Below are positions 32,282 to 41,830 of a stretch of 64,000 bases of DNA, piece after piece. A program made the position numbers and the translations under genes. The notes beneath the pieces were generated by a model, which ran no database searches, was not told where the DNA came from, and was given only the letters and a program-made list of their open reading frames with translations. This DNA is from Marinobacter nanhaiticus D15-8W (lineage in GTDB: Bacteria > Pseudomonadota > Gammaproteobacteria > Pseudomonadales > Oleiphilaceae): positions 4,092,001-4,156,000 of the forward strand of contig NZ_AP028878.1 in assembly GCF_036511935.1 (NCBI RefSeq), given 5' to 3'. Every line of letters starts with the position of its first letter. Within the stretch, counting starts at the first letter, position 1.

Positions 32282-34517
32282 GCCGCTGAAGTTGCTGTTC
32301 TATCTCTGCCTGCTGGTCATCATCCTGCTGGTGGGCTACAAGATCTACCTGGATTTCTTCGAGCCTGACTACGAGGCGGTCCACACCGAGCAGATCGACC
32401 GGCTACACGCCAACCTGGATAACACCAGCGAATTCAGTTTCGCTGTCGTGGGCAATATCAATAATTCCGTCGGGGTATTCGAGCGCAAGATCGTGCCCAT
32501 GCTCAACAGTGCCGACCTGGATTTCGTGATCTCCGCCGGCAACGCGGTGTCCAGCGGCGGGGAAGACAAGTACCGGGCGATCTACCGCACCCTCAACCAG
32601 CTCAACGTGCCCTACCTGCTGACCTTCGGCGACAACGAATTCAGCAATTTCGGCAGCTTCCGTTTCTACGAGCACTTCGGCCCCTACTTCTACTCGTTTC
32701 GAACAGGCAACAGCGTCTTCGCCTTTCTGGATGCCACCGGCAAAACCCCATATCGCTGGCAGCTTCGATGGCTCAGCGATCTGCTAAGTCAGGATGACAG
32801 CGCACACCGATTCGTCTTTATTGGTGACCCACTGCAGAAGATCCATAAGGAGACCCTGTTCGACAACGAGGACGAGTACCTGAACAACCCAGAGTTTCGC
32901 GATGCGCTGGTCAAGATGTTCCGCCAGTACAAGGTGGATGCCGTATTCTCGGCCAACCTGCCGCTGTTCTCCGAGCAACGCCATGGGCCGACGCTGTATA
33001 TCACGACTGGCGGTGCCGGCGGACTGGTACTGAACAACGAAACCAGTTTCTACCATTTCGTACGCGTGGATGTGCGTGAAGACGGCATCGAGACGACCCT
33101 CAAGCGCCTGGATATCGGCCAACATCCCGTATTCAAGCAACTTGAGAGTTTCTGGTTTTTCATCCACTCACTGTTCTACGTGGGCTACATCAACTTCATC
33201 CTGCTCGTCTGCGTACTGGGCCTGATCATCATCAAGCTCTACTCGGCGATCTTCGTCGACAAGGACTATTATCCGGATTTCGACCTGGACCCCACGCCCT
33301 GGCGGGAGCGCTCCCTGAAGGTGGGTATGTTTACCAATAACTATCTGCCCTTTATCGGCGGCGTACCGCTATCGATCGAGCGATTGCGTCGCGGGCTGAA
33401 TGCACGCAATCATGAGGTCATGGTGGTCGCGCCCAGCTACCGGGACCAGCCCACGGAGGAGACCAACGTGCTGCGGGTGCCTTCACTCGTGAGCATGGGC
33501 GCAGAGCGGGAATTCCGACTGGCGAATATCTTCCTGGCCCGGATACGCCAAGCAGTGCGGGCATTCCGTCCCGACATCATTCATCTCCACCATCCGATCT
33601 GGCTGGGTTCGCTGGGGCTGTGGATGGCCCGGCGGCTCAAGGTGCCCGCTGTGTATACCTACCACACCCGGCTCGAGCACTATGCCCATTTCGTTCCCCT
33701 GCCGGGACGGATTTTCCGCAACCTGATATCCCATGCCCTTATCAAGCGCTTCGCCAACAAGTGCGATGGGGTTATTGTGCCCACCTACTCGGCGGAGGAA
33801 TACCTGCGGATGATTGGGGTGAAGACCATGGCCTTCGTGCAGCCTACCGGTATCGAGTTTGACGCCTTCCAGCAAGTGACGGAAGAACAGGTGGAAGCAC
33901 TGCGCCGGAAGCTCGACATCAGCCCCGATGAGCATGTCTTCATCAGCGTTTCGCGTCTATCTACCGAGAAGAACATCGATTTTATGGTTGAAGCCATGGA
34001 ACTCATCAAGGCCCGGGCGCGCAAACCCTTCCGCTTCCTGATGATCGGCGATGGGCATGAGCGCGAACGCCTGCAACGGAAGATCGACGAAAAAGGGCTT
34101 CGCGACATTTTCGTCTTGCTGGGGTCCATCCCACCCGACGATATGGCGCTCTATTACCAGCTTGGCGATACCTTCCTCTATGCCTCGGTCTCGGAAACCC
34201 AGGGCATGGTGATCCTGGAAGCCATGGCGGCCCACCTGCCGGTCGTTGCAGTGCGATCGTCCGGTATCGATGATGTCGTTCGTGAGGAGTACAACGGCTT
34301 CAAGACCCCGGGAAACCGTGAACGCTGGAGCGAGGCGGTGCTCCGGCTGATGGATGATGAAGCCCTGCATCGGCAACTTGCCGACAACGCCCTCGAATTT
34401 GCAAAAGGCTACTCCATCGACAACTTTGCCAGGGATGTAGAAGGTATCTACGGCATGATCCTGGCCGGCTACCACAAACGCTATGGCAAGACGGCTCCCC
34501 AACCTGAAGCCGGTTAA
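32268..34517 (+). CDS. Degenerate metallophosphoesterase fused to GT4 glycosyltransferase
   Basis: A 749-aa fusion; the ATG at 32268 has GGGA six bases upstream. A membrane helix (7-27) precedes a calcineurin-like domain (about 55-280) that keeps the fold pattern but has lost its metal ligands: DxH is GNIN (62-65), GD is GN (91-92), GNHD is GDNE (121-124), the block-IV His is in 'IGDPL', and GHxH is 'SANLP'. A second membrane segment lies at about 305-327. The C-terminal GT4 domain (350-740) is intact: 'GGVPLSIERL', 'TYHTRLEHY', 'SRLSTEKN', 'SETQGMVILEAMA' with the E-x7-E pair (642, 650). It is coupled to the upstream flippase-like gene. Domain orientation suggests an extracytoplasmic pseudo-enzyme and a cytoplasmic transferase. 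Confidence 0.85.
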   Translation: MIRRKPLKLLFYLCLLVIILLVGYKIYLDFFEPDYEAVHTEQIDRLHANLDNTSEFSFAVVGNINNSVGVFERKIVPMLNSADLDFVISAGNAVSSGGEDKYRAIYRTLNQLNVPYLLTFGDNEFSNFGSFRFYEHFGPYFYSFRTGNSVFAFLDATGKTPYRWQLRWLSDLLSQDDSAHRFVFIGDPLQKIHKETLFDNEDEYLNNPEFRDALVKMFRQYKVDAVFSANLPLFSEQRHGPTLYITTGGAGGLVLNNETSFYHFVRVDVREDGIETTLKRLDIGQHPVFKQLESFWFFIHSLFYVGYINFILLVCVLGLIIIKLYSAIFVDKDYYPDFDLDPTPWRERSLKVGMFTNNYLPFIGGVPLSIERLRRGLNARNHEVMVVAPSYRDQPTEETNVLRVPSLVSMGAEREFRLANIFLARIRQAVRAFRPDIIHLHHPIWLGSLGLWMARRLKVPAVYTYHTRLEHYAHFVPLPGRIFRNLISHALIKRFANKCDGVIVPTYSAEEYLRMIGVKTMAFVQPTGIEFDAFQQVTEEQVEALRRKLDISPDEHVFISVSRLSTEKNIDFMVEAMELIKARARKPFRFLMIGDGHERERLQRKIDEKGLRDIFVLLGSIPPDDMALYYQLGDTFLYASVSETQGMVILEAMAAHLPVVAVRSSGIDDVVREEYNGFKTPGNRERWSEAVLRLMDDEALHRQLADNALEFAKGYSIDNFARDVEGIYGMILAGYHKRYGKTAPQPEAG

Positions 34518-34580
34518 TCGGATTTCACGCTAAAAGCGTATAGGGTAGGACGTATCCACGGCTCAATGGAGACATCCGCC

Positions 34581-35525
34581 ATGGGCAATATTCCTGTCGG
34601 CATCAGTGCCTGCCTCCTGGGCAACCCCGTCCGTCATGACGGCGGCCATAAACATTCACGTTTCTGCACCGGCGTGCTCTCACGCTATTTCGACTTCCGT
34701 TCCATCTGCCCGGAACTGGAAGCCGGCCTGGGCGTGCCCAGGCCAACCATTCACCTTCGTGAGCTGGACAATGGTCTGCGACTGACGGAGTCGAAAGGCA
34801 TGACCGACCACACGGACGCCATGCGCAACTGGATCGATTCCAGACTGCCGCAACTGGCGGATCTTCGTGGCTACATCCTGATGGCAAAATCACCCAGCTG
34901 TGGCATGGAGCGCATCAAGGTCCACAACGAGAAAGGTCGGGTAATCCACCGGGAAGGTCGCGGGCTTTTCGCTGAGGCACTGATGCAGGCCTACCCGCTG
35001 ATGCCGGTGGAGGAAGAGGGCCGGCTGAACGATGCCCACCTGCGGGAAAACTTCATCGAGCGGGTCTACGCCTACGACGACTGGATGCGAACGATGGAAG
35101 AGGGCCCGACCCGTGCGGGGCTGGTGGCGTTCCACACCCGCCACAAGTTTCAGCTTATGGCCCATTGCGAGAAGACCTACCGTATTCTGGGACGCCTGAT
35201 TGCGGACCAGAAATCAGAAGCGGTGGAGGCTGTGGCCGAGCGTTACATCCAATTGTTCATGGACGCCATGGGCAAGAAGATACGCCGCGGTGCACACGCC
35301 AACGTGATGCAGCACATGATGGGGTTCCTGCGAAACGCCCTGTCACCGTCCGATCGGCAGGTCATTAGCGAGCAAATCGATGCCTACCAACGCGAGGAAG
35401 TGCCTCTGGTGGTTCCGATGACGTTGCTCCGGATGGCGCAACGCCGTGAACCTGTAGACTACCTGGCGCGACAGGACTACCTCAATCCCTACCCGGAAGA
35501 TTTGGGGCTACGTAACCGCGTGTGA
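34581..35525 (+). CDS. DUF523-DUF1722 protein (TudS-like plus YbgA-like)
   Basis: A 314-aa two-domain protein. The ATG at 34581 is preferred over 34566 because GGAG lies nine bases upstream. N-terminal DUF523 (about 3-150) has the three cysteines that in 2-thiouracil desulfurase (TudS) bind a [4Fe-4S] cluster: 'ISACLLGNPVRHDGG', 'SICPELEAGLGVPRP' and 'KSPSCGMERIKV'. C-terminal DUF1722 (about 185-300, 'HKFQLMAHCEKTYRILGRL') is the YbgA domain, of unknown function. Such fusions are often beside photolyase genes; none is here. A desulfurase-like role is inferred from the cysteines. Confidence 0.85.
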   Translation: MGNIPVGISACLLGNPVRHDGGHKHSRFCTGVLSRYFDFRSICPELEAGLGVPRPTIHLRELDNGLRLTESKGMTDHTDAMRNWIDSRLPQLADLRGYILMAKSPSCGMERIKVHNEKGRVIHREGRGLFAEALMQAYPLMPVEEEGRLNDAHLRENFIERVYAYDDWMRTMEEGPTRAGLVAFHTRHKFQLMAHCEKTYRILGRLIADQKSEAVEAVAERYIQLFMDAMGKKIRRGAHANVMQHMMGFLRNALSPSDRQVISEQIDAYQREEVPLVVPMTLLRMAQRREPVDYLARQDYLNPYPEDLGLRNRV

Positions 35526-35554
35526 AACGCCATCCCTGGCGCCGGGAACGCTTC

Positions 35555-36319
35555 CTAGAAACCATAGAGAACGGTCAGCGACGTTTCAGTATCGGTGCTT
35601 TCACTGCCTGCCGGGGCGCTGGAATTGTGTTTGACGCGGTAGGCGACCTTCATGGAAAGATTACCGATCACGTCGGCCTGGATAGCCGTCAGCGATTCGG
35701 AAATGGTATTGCTGTCCTCAATACCCACTTCCGTACCAAGCTCCTGAATAAAGAGGCTATTGGGCGACAGCGCGTAGTTGAAAGTGCCCGCAAAACGCGC
35801 CACCGCGCCATCTTCCACATCGTCACCGTTATCGGGTTCTTCGAGCTTATTATAGCGGTAACCGGCACCCGCCTTGAGGTCAAGGAAGGAACGTTCCCCG
35901 TCCTGCCAGACCCGCTGACCGTAACCGGTGGTCGCCGACGACTGGAAGTCGTAGGCAGAGAAACGATCGTCCTCGTAGGCACCACGCAGGAACCAGAACT
36001 GTCGCTCGTCGAACTTATAGTTGGTCTCCGCTTCCCCCTGGTACTTCTCGGCGGTGGTCTCTTGCTCCCCGGTGTCGGGATCTTCCCCTTCCGAATACAG
36101 CGACCGAACGGCAGCCGTGTTGCGCCATTTCTCGACTTCGTGCTTCACGGCCAGTCGAACGTTGAAGTTGGTCTCCTCGGTGTTGCCCTTGGTAATCAGC
36201 AAGCCCAGCTCGCCCTCACCTTCCCAGGCATCGCCCTCATCCTGCGCCATGGCCAGGGGCGCTGCCAGAAGCGACGGCACCAACGTGGAGGCCAGAACTA
36301 TCGTTTTCCTTACTCGCAT
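35555..36319 (-). CDS. DUF481 outer-membrane protein (YdiY-like)
   Basis: A 254-aa protein with a signal peptide (1-25, ending AMAQ) and a predicted beta-barrel: alternating amphipathic strands such as 'GEGELGLLITKGNTEETNFN', 'FWFLRGAYEDDRFSAYDF' and 'KAGAGYRYNKLEE', and a C-terminal phenylalanine ('TSLTVLYGF') recognised by the BAM machinery. DUF481 proteins such as E. coli YdiY are salt- or acid-induced with no known activity. GGAG precedes the ATG. Convergent with the DUF523 gene. Confidence 0.88.
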   Translation of the reverse strand: MRVRKTIVLASTLVPSLLAAPLAMAQDEGDAWEGEGELGLLITKGNTEETNFNVRLAVKHEVEKWRNTAAVRSLYSEGEDPDTGEQETTAEKYQGEAETNYKFDERQFWFLRGAYEDDRFSAYDFQSSATTGYGQRVWQDGERSFLDLKAGAGYRYNKLEEPDNGDDVEDGAVARFAGTFNYALSPNSLFIQELGTEVGIEDSNTISESLTAIQADVIGNLSMKVAYRVKHNSSAPAGSESTDTETSLTVLYGF

Positions 36320-36512
36320 GCCTACTCCTTAGACCTATTACTTCATGGAACCACCATCGGCGATTCGCGCCTTGCCAGAAAGGCACCCAAGGCTTCCAGA
36401 ATCGCCAATAGACGTAATCAAAGGTTCCCCGTGCACCGACCGTGCCCATACAACACGATCAGTGCATAACAAAAAAGGTCGTTATAACAGACAGGCAGCA
36501 AGTTTAAGCAGA

Positions 36513-36534
36513 TCGCTAGCGGCTCCTCTAGCGA
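36513..36534. other. Hairpin in the gap between trhO and the DUF481 gene
   Basis: TCGCTAG/CTAGCGA, 7-bp perfect stem with an 8-base loop, 23 bases after the trhO stop on the minus strand. No T-run, so only a weak terminator candidate. The rest of 36320-36556 holds nothing I recognise. Confidence 0.4.
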
Positions 36535-36556
36535 CGTCGCGAGGGCCGGTCAACAC

Positions 36557-37555
36557 CTAGTGACGTTCGCCCAGGCGGCTCTTCTCGGACAGCCTTGCGC
36601 GAGCTTCGCGCTTGGCACGCTTGCGCTGAGCAATGACCTCAGCCGCTTCGCCTCCGACGTGCGTCTCGCCCCGGGCTTCGGCCAAGCGAATCTGCTTCTC
36701 ACGCTCGGCAAACCGGGCCTTCTGCTCCGGCGTCAGTTCGTCGATGCACTGGTGACAACTCACGCCCTGCTCATATTCGGCTCGCTGCTTATCCGCCTCG
36801 GTGATGGGACGGCGACAGGCGTGACACTGGTCGTAACCGCCGCGCTCCAGTTTGTGATTGACCGTGACCCGGTCATCGAACACAAAACACTCGCCTTCCC
36901 AGAGGCTCTCTTCCTGGGGTACGTCCTCGAGATACTTAAGGATGCCGCCTTTGAGGTGATAGACCTCGTCGAAGCCCTTTTCCTTGAGGAAGGCCGTGGA
37001 TTTCTCACAGCGGATACCGCCCGTACAGAACATCGCAACCTTACGATGGCGCGAGGGATCCAGATGTTTTTCCACGTATTCGGGAAATTCGCGGAACGTC
37101 TCGGTGGCGGGATTGACAGCATTGCGGAAGGTGCCGACCTCTACCTCGTACTGATTACGGGTATCGACCAGCAGGACCTCTGGATCAGAAATCAGGCTGT
37201 TCCAGTCGCTGGGATCGACGTAGGTACCAACGGTGCGGCGCGGGTCGACGGTATCCACGCCCATGGTCACGATCTCTTTCTTGAGCTTGACCTTGGTACG
37301 TTTGAACGGCTGGATATCCACTAGGGATTCCTTGAAGTCCACACCGTCGAAACGGGTATCCGCCGCCAACCAGGCCTTGATAGCATCGATACCCTCGCGT
37401 GAACCGGCGACGGTCCCGTTGATGCCTTCGTGGGCCAGCAGCAAGGTACCGCGCACACCCTTTTCGTCCATTAGCGCCAACAGCGGTTCACGCAAGCGCT
37501 CATAATCATCGAGCGCAGTGAACTTGTACAACGCGCACACAACAACATCGTTCAT
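36557..37555 (-). CDS. trhO: tRNA uridine(34) hydroxylase, rhodanese-related TrhO
   Basis: Oxygen-dependent hydroxylase (formerly YceA/UPF0176) forming 5-hydroxyuridine at the tRNA wobble position. The 332-aa protein has an N-terminal acylphosphatase-like domain (1-100), a rhodanese domain (110-215) with the active cysteine C177 in '[11 protein letters not shown]', and a C-terminal zinc-ribbon-like cluster 'CHACRRPI' and 'SCHQC', followed by a basic tail. AGGAG precedes the ATG. It is monocistronic by spacing. Confidence 0.93.
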   Translation of the reverse strand: MNDVVVCALYKFTALDDYERLREPLLALMDEKGVRGTLLLAHEGINGTVAGSREGIDAIKAWLAADTRFDGVDFKESLVDIQPFKRTKVKLKKEIVTMGVDTVDPRRTVGTYVDPSDWNSLISDPEVLLVDTRNQYEVEVGTFRNAVNPATETFREFPEYVEKHLDPSRHRKVAMFCTGGIRCEKSTAFLKEKGFDEVYHLKGGILKYLEDVPQEESLWEGECFVFDDRVTVNHKLERGGYDQCHACRRPITEADKQRAEYEQGVSCHQCIDELTPEQKARFAEREKQIRLAEARGETHVGGEAAEVIAQRKRAKREARARLSEKSRLGERH

Positions 37556-37693
37556 CTATCTTCTCCTGCGGGCCGGATCGTAAATCCGGAGCATGGTCTT
37601 TAGGGGCCGTTAACAGGCCCTGAGATACCGGTGAATACCGGAACGAGGCGGATTTTAACCAATGCGTATGCAGGAAAGAAGGGGGCTTCGGAA

Positions 37694-37719
37694 GACACCG
37701 ATGCAGGGGCACCGGTGTC
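37694..37719. other. Hairpin downstream of the barrel gene
   Basis: GACACCG/CGGTGTC stem with a 12-base loop, 22 bases after the stop of the minus-strand barrel gene; no T-run. A weak terminator candidate. Confidence 0.35.
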
Positions 37720-37741
37720 CGGGATCAGCCGCCAGGCTGAA

Positions 37742-38293
37742 TCAGAACTTCAATTGGCCGCCAATCGACAGGCCGGCAATTTCCACACCCTCCTTGTCGT
37801 AGTACTGCATGTATTCGACGTTAACGGCGAAACGGTCGGCGAGGTCAAGGTTTGCACCGATACCGTAGGACTCGTCGCTGCCCGAATCGGAGAATGTCGC
37901 ACTTCGGTAACCAGAAGACGCCGAAGCTTCAATCTCAATGTGGGAGATACCGGCCACGACGTACGGATAGATTGGTGTCTGGTTCGGCAGGCCAACCTTG
38001 CCATAGAGGCCCGCGAGCGTCTTGAGCTCGACATCGACGGACGCGCCATAAACTTCAGTGGTGTCGTCCCCCACCCCTACGCCCAGGCGAAGTTCACCGG
38101 CTACATACGGGTTCACGTTGACACCGGCCTGGCCGTACAGAGCGCCAACATCAAAGCTGTCGTCGATGCCCTCTTCTTCATACTCCGCCAGCAGATAGCC
38201 TATCCCTGCGTAGCCCTTGGGAAAACCTTCCTCAGCCATTGCATGACCCGCCATCAGTGCACACGCCATCGCACCCAATACACGTAACTTCAT
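37742..38293 (-). CDS. Outer-membrane beta-barrel protein
   Basis: A 183-aa exported protein (signal peptide 1-20, ending GHAMA). The mature part alternates amphipathic strands with short turns ('GYAGIGYLLAEYEEEG', 'ELRLGVGVGDDTTEVYGASV', 'LYGKVGLPNQTPIYPYVVAG', 'AVNVEYMQYYDKEG') and ends in phenylalanine ('IGGQLKF'), the outer-membrane insertion signature. It belongs to the small eight-stranded porin-like/OmpA-barrel group. Function unknown. Confidence 0.82.
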   Translation of the reverse strand: MKLRVLGAMACALMAGHAMAEEGFPKGYAGIGYLLAEYEEEGIDDSFDVGALYGQAGVNVNPYVAGELRLGVGVGDDTTEVYGASVDVELKTLAGLYGKVGLPNQTPIYPYVVAGISHIEIEASASSGYRSATFSDSGSDESYGIGANLDLADRFAVNVEYMQYYDKEGVEIAGLSIGGQLKF

Positions 38294-38441
38294 GTGTTGT
38301 CCTTTCTTTTAATCGTTTAATTGTCCTTGGTCACCCACGACACAAGCCGTTTGGCAGAGGCTTATGTTAGAGAACACGACACACCATCACTAGCGAGCGA
38401 TGCAAAACTCTGTGAAACGTTTTGAGAACAAGAAGTGGATC

Positions 38442-38461
38442 ATGCCCGCAATTGCGGGCAT
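38442..38461. terminator. Perfect 20-base palindrome, possible terminator
   Basis: ATGCCCGCAATTGCGGGCAT, an 8-bp stem with an AATT loop, downstream of the DsbA-like gene and upstream of the barrel gene on the minus strand. It could be a terminator or an operator. No other feature is seen in 38294-38525. Confidence 0.45.
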
Positions 38462-38525
38462 TTGAGGGCGAGAGCATCTAATAGATGGGTGCGGTTGATG
38501 AATGCACTATTGGGAACCAAAAGAC

Positions 38526-39257
38526 TTACTGCTGCTCAGCCAGCTCCCGCTCGATTACGGCCTGCATTTGGGCCCAACCCGGGCGCGTTAGGCGAATATT
38601 GTCGACATAAACGGTGGGTGTGCTGGCCACACGCAGCTGCTGGGCGACACCGACACTCTGGCTGATGACCTCTCGGTGCAGTTCGGTGTCGACACAACGC
38701 CTGAGGCGCTGACTGTCCAACCCGAGCTCATCGGCATAGCGAGCGAAGGTACCCACCGGATCAGAGGAACTGCTCCATTCGCCCTGGTTATCGAACAGAC
38801 GATCATGCATCGGCCAGAAGGCGTCCTGATCCGCCGCGCAGCGGGCAGCCAGGGCCGCTTCCCGGGCCCACTCGTGCTGGGTCAGGGGTAGATCGTAGAA
38901 CACCAGGCGAACCTGGCCACTGTCCACATATTCCTCACGCAGGCGTTTGGAGGCGGGCGCGAAACGGGCACAGGCAGGACATTGGTAGTCCGCGAACTCG
39001 CGCACCACGACTGGCGCATCCGGATCACCGATCGACACCGCGACAGAGTCATACGTCGCCGGGAAAGGCTCAGCATCCGCCTGGACGTCCGGCAGCGCGT
39101 CGGATGTCGATTCCGGGGGCAGCGTTACCCACCAGACAACCATGACCAGCAACATCAGAACGACGATACCACCGATGATCATCCACTTGCCGCCGCTGCC
39201 CGACGTTTTCCGCGGCGTGTCCTGACCGCTTGCCTTGCGACGCTTTGCTTCGCCCAT
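38526..39257 (-). CDS. DsbA-like thioredoxin-fold protein, membrane anchored
   Basis: A 243-aa protein with a basic cytoplasmic start (MGEAKRRKASG), one membrane helix (24-45) and a periplasmic DsbA/DsbG-like domain (70-240). The redox motif is C93-P-A-C96 in 'DYQCPACARF', and the cis-Pro loop is 'VASTPTVYVD'. Fold and motif fit the Thioredoxin_4 group of disulfide oxidoreductases. It probably oxidises or isomerises exported proteins; a specific partner is not evident from the neighbours. Confidence 0.87.
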   Translation of the reverse strand: MGEAKRRKASGQDTPRKTSGSGGKWMIIGGIVVLMLLVMVVWWVTLPPESTSDALPDVQADAEPFPATYDSVAVSIGDPDAPVVVREFADYQCPACARFAPASKRLREEYVDSGQVRLVFYDLPLTQHEWAREAALAARCAADQDAFWPMHDRLFDNQGEWSSSSDPVGTFARYADELGLDSQRLRRCVDTELHREVISQSVGVAQQLRVASTPTVYVDNIRLTRPGWAQMQAVIERELAEQQ

Positions 39258-39414
39258 GGGTCTCTCCTGAAATGACCGGTATCAATAATGCCCGCCAGCT
39301 TACACTACCCGCGGCGAGCTGCAATAGACGCCCTAGGCCGCATTCGGTAACGTGTCGGCTGCATCACATCGCACCAGATCCATAACGCCAGAACCATAAC
39401 AAGAGGACTCGTCC

Positions 39415-40395
39415 GTGGCCGTACCAGCCCAACTGGAACACTGTCTTTCCCTGCCGTTGATAGCCGCACCGATGTTCCTGATTTCCGGACCGGAGTTGGC
39501 CCTTGCTTGCTGTCGCAACGGTATTGTCGGCAGCTTCCCAGCCCTGAACCAACGTACCAGCGAGGGTTTCGAGCAGTGGCTGATCGAGATGAACAGTGGC
39601 GTCGATGCAATCCGTAAGGGCGAGCCCGGCCGCGCAGCGACACCCTATGCGGTGAACCTGATCGTACACAAGACCAATCCCCGCTGGCAGGCGGACCTGG
39701 AACTCTGCGTAAAACATCAGGTGCCGATCGTGATTACCTCACTTGGCGCCGCCAGCCATGTCGTGGAAGCAGTGCACAGCTATGGCGGTCTGGTATTCCA
39801 TGACGTGACCAACCAGAAGCACGCTCGCAAGGCCGCGGAAGCGGGTGTGGACGGCATTATTGCGGTTGCTGCGGGTGCCGGCGGGCATGCGGGCACCATC
39901 AACCCCTTCGTGCTGATTAAGGAAATCCGTGAGGTGTTCGACGGCGCCATCGTCCTCGCAGGCTGTCTCTCCGCCGGCGAGGATTTGCTGGCGCTGCAGG
40001 CCATGGGGGCCGATCTCGGCTATATGGGGACGCGTTTTATCAACACCGAAGAGTCGCGGGCGGGCACCGACTACCAAAGCATGATTCTGGAGGCCGTGTC
40101 CGGGGACATTATCCATACGCCAGCGGTTTCAGGCATTCCCGCCAACTTCATGCGTCAGAGCCTGGAAGCAGCCGGCTACCCCATGGACCGCCTGAACCAG
40201 CCCGGCGCCATCGATTATGGCAAGAAACTTAAACCAGTGGATGACGAGGCCAAGGCATGGAAGACCGTCTGGTCTGCCGGCCAGGGCGTGAGCGCCATTC
40301 ACGACATTGTGCCGGTGAAGACGCTGGTGGACCGGTTGTGTGACGAGTACCAACAGGCGATTGCGCGATTGAACGCATCGCCATTTCGGGACTGA
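39415..40395 (+). CDS. Nitronate monooxygenase family protein
   Basis: FMN-dependent TIM-barrel enzyme of the nitronate monooxygenase (2-nitropropane dioxygenase-like) family, which oxidises propionate-3-nitronate or related nitronates. The start is GTG at 39415 with AGAGG eight bases upstream; 326 aa. Visible motifs are 'LIAAPMFLISGPELALACC' at the N-terminus, 'AVAAGAGGHAGTINPF' around the catalytic His, and 'MGTRFINTEES' in the phosphate-binding part. Whether it acts on nitronates or is a related enoyl reductase cannot be decided here. Confidence 0.87.
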   Translation: MAVPAQLEHCLSLPLIAAPMFLISGPELALACCRNGIVGSFPALNQRTSEGFEQWLIEMNSGVDAIRKGEPGRAATPYAVNLIVHKTNPRWQADLELCVKHQVPIVITSLGAASHVVEAVHSYGGLVFHDVTNQKHARKAAEAGVDGIIAVAAGAGGHAGTINPFVLIKEIREVFDGAIVLAGCLSAGEDLLALQAMGADLGYMGTRFINTEESRAGTDYQSMILEAVSGDIIHTPAVSGIPANFMRQSLEAAGYPMDRLNQPGAIDYGKKLKPVDDEAKAWKTVWSAGQGVSAIHDIVPVKTLVDRLCDEYQQAIARLNASPFRD

Positions 40396-40403
40396 GATTG
40401 AGT

Positions 40404-40427
40404 AATGGGCCCCTCCCCGGGCCCATT
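40404..40427. terminator. Hairpin between convergent NMO and cbpM genes
   Basis: Perfect 9-bp stem AATGGGCCC/GGGCCCATT with a 6-base loop in the 36-base space between two convergent stops; probably a shared terminator despite a weak T-run. Confidence 0.6.
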
Positions 40428-40431
40428 GAGT

Positions 40432-40776
40432 TCAATCATCCATGAAGTCATGTAGCTGCTGGTTGAGGCGCGCCACTTCCCGGCGCAGCTCGTGGACATC
40501 GTCCAGCAGCTCCAGTGACATGGCCAGGCCAGGCAGATTGATCTTCAGGTCGCGCTGCAGTCGCTGTGCCTTACGCAGCCGACCAAGAGCCACCGCATCG
40601 AAACACCAACTGCTGGCAGGACCTTCCTCGATTGGCGCAATCACACCGTAGCTCACCAGCTTGACCACGAATTCCGCATGAACATCGCTTCGCTCGCACA
40701 CTTCCCGCAGGGTAAAGCGCGTGCCCTGGTCGAGCACTTCCACCTGATAGCTTGTCTCGGTCTTCACGTTCGACAT
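40432..40776 (-). CDS. cbpM: Chaperone modulator CbpM
   Basis: Small MerR-like helical protein that binds the J-domain of CbpA and inhibits its co-chaperone and DNA-binding activity. 114 aa: an HTH-like N-terminal part ('FTLREVCERSDVHAEFVVKL', 'YGVIAPIE'), then 'LGRLRKAQRLQRDLKINLPG', and a C-terminal coiled helix ('LDDVHELRREVARLNQQL'). It begins four bases after the cbpA stop, the usual pair. Confidence 0.93.
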   Translation of the reverse strand: MSNVKTETSYQVEVLDQGTRFTLREVCERSDVHAEFVVKLVSYGVIAPIEEGPASSWCFDAVALGRLRKAQRLQRDLKINLPGLAMSLELLDDVHELRREVARLNQQLHDFMDD

Positions 40777-40780
40777 CGTC

Positions 40781-41734
40781 TTATACCTTCAGATGAGCGC
40801 GGGGGTTGAATCCCTTCTCCGCTTCGGCCAGTTGCCTGTAGAGGGCTTCGCTTTTCTCATTGTGTTTGTGTGGCAGGGCAATCTGCAGCACCACAATCTG
40901 GTCCCCAGGCTTTTTCCCGGGCAGACCTTTACCCTTGAGTCGTAACTTCTGGCCACCGGTGGCGCCCTTCGGCACCTTCACCTTAAGCCTGCTACCCAGC
41001 GTGGGCACCGTGACTTCGGCGCCGAGAGCCGCTTCCCAGGGCGTGACCGGCAGCGTCATGACAACATCCCGACCCTCCACGGTGAATGTGGGATGCGGCG
41101 CCAGATCCACCTCGATAAACAGGTCACCCGGCTCGCCGCCGCCAAAGCCTGGCGAGCCTTGCCCTTTCAGACGGATATGCTGACCCTGGGTCATCCCTGC
41201 GGGAATCTTGACGTTCAGCGTCTTCACCCGACGATGCGATGCACCCTGCTCGTTGGTCTCGGTGACCTCGAACTGCACCTGTTTCTCACAGCCGCTGTAG
41301 GCTTCTTCGAGGAACAGGGCCAAACGGGCATGCACATCTTCACCGCGCATCCGCATGTTCTGCCGGAAGCCACCGAAACCACCCCGATGGCCGCCACCGA
41401 AGATGGATTCGAAAAAGTCGCTGAAGTGCGCCGCATCAGCCTCGGTGTACCCGCCCCCGCCAAAGCGTGACGCACTCTCCCAACCGGGCGGGGGCTCGAA
41501 ATCACCACTACGACCGGCCCCGTATTTACGCAGTTGATCGTACTCGGCCCGCTTTTCCGGATCCTTGAGCACCTCGTAGGCTTCGCCGACGTCCTTGAAC
41601 TTCGTGTCGGCGTCCTCTTCCTTGCTCACATCCGGATGATACTTACGGGCGAGCTTGCGGTAGGCCTTCTTGATCTCATCGGGCGACGCGTCCTCTTTGA
41701 CGCCCAATGTCGCATAGTAGTCCTTGAATTCCAT
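40781..41734 (-). CDS. cbpA: Curved DNA-binding protein CbpA, DnaJ-class co-chaperone
   Basis: Type II J-protein that stimulates DnaK and in stationary phase binds curved DNA. The J-domain covers residues 1-70 with HPD in '[14 protein letters not shown]'; a Gly/Phe-rich stretch follows (85-130), then two beta C-terminal domains (135-310) without zinc fingers, with '[19 protein letters not shown]' and '[15 protein letters not shown]'. Length 317 aa (E. coli 306). It lies directly upstream of cbpM. Confidence 0.94.
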   Translation of the reverse strand: MEFKDYYATLGVKEDASPDEIKKAYRKLARKYHPDVSKEEDADTKFKDVGEAYEVLKDPEKRAEYDQLRKYGAGRSGDFEPPPGWESASRFGGGGYTEADAAHFSDFFESIFGGGHRGGFGGFRQNMRMRGEDVHARLALFLEEAYSGCEKQVQFEVTETNEQGASHRRVKTLNVKIPAGMTQGQHIRLKGQGSPGFGGGEPGDLFIEVDLAPHPTFTVEGRDVVMTLPVTPWEAALGAEVTVPTLGSRLKVKVPKGATGGQKLRLKGKGLPGKKPGDQIVVLQIALPHKHNEKSEALYRQLAEAEKGFNPRAHLKV

Positions 41735-41830
41735 GATGGATTCGCACCCTCCAGATGAGTCTTCGCATTCGGATTGTTGATTAATAATTGTTCCGAATCA
41801 GCGAAATACAAGTATCGACCGATCAGGGCT

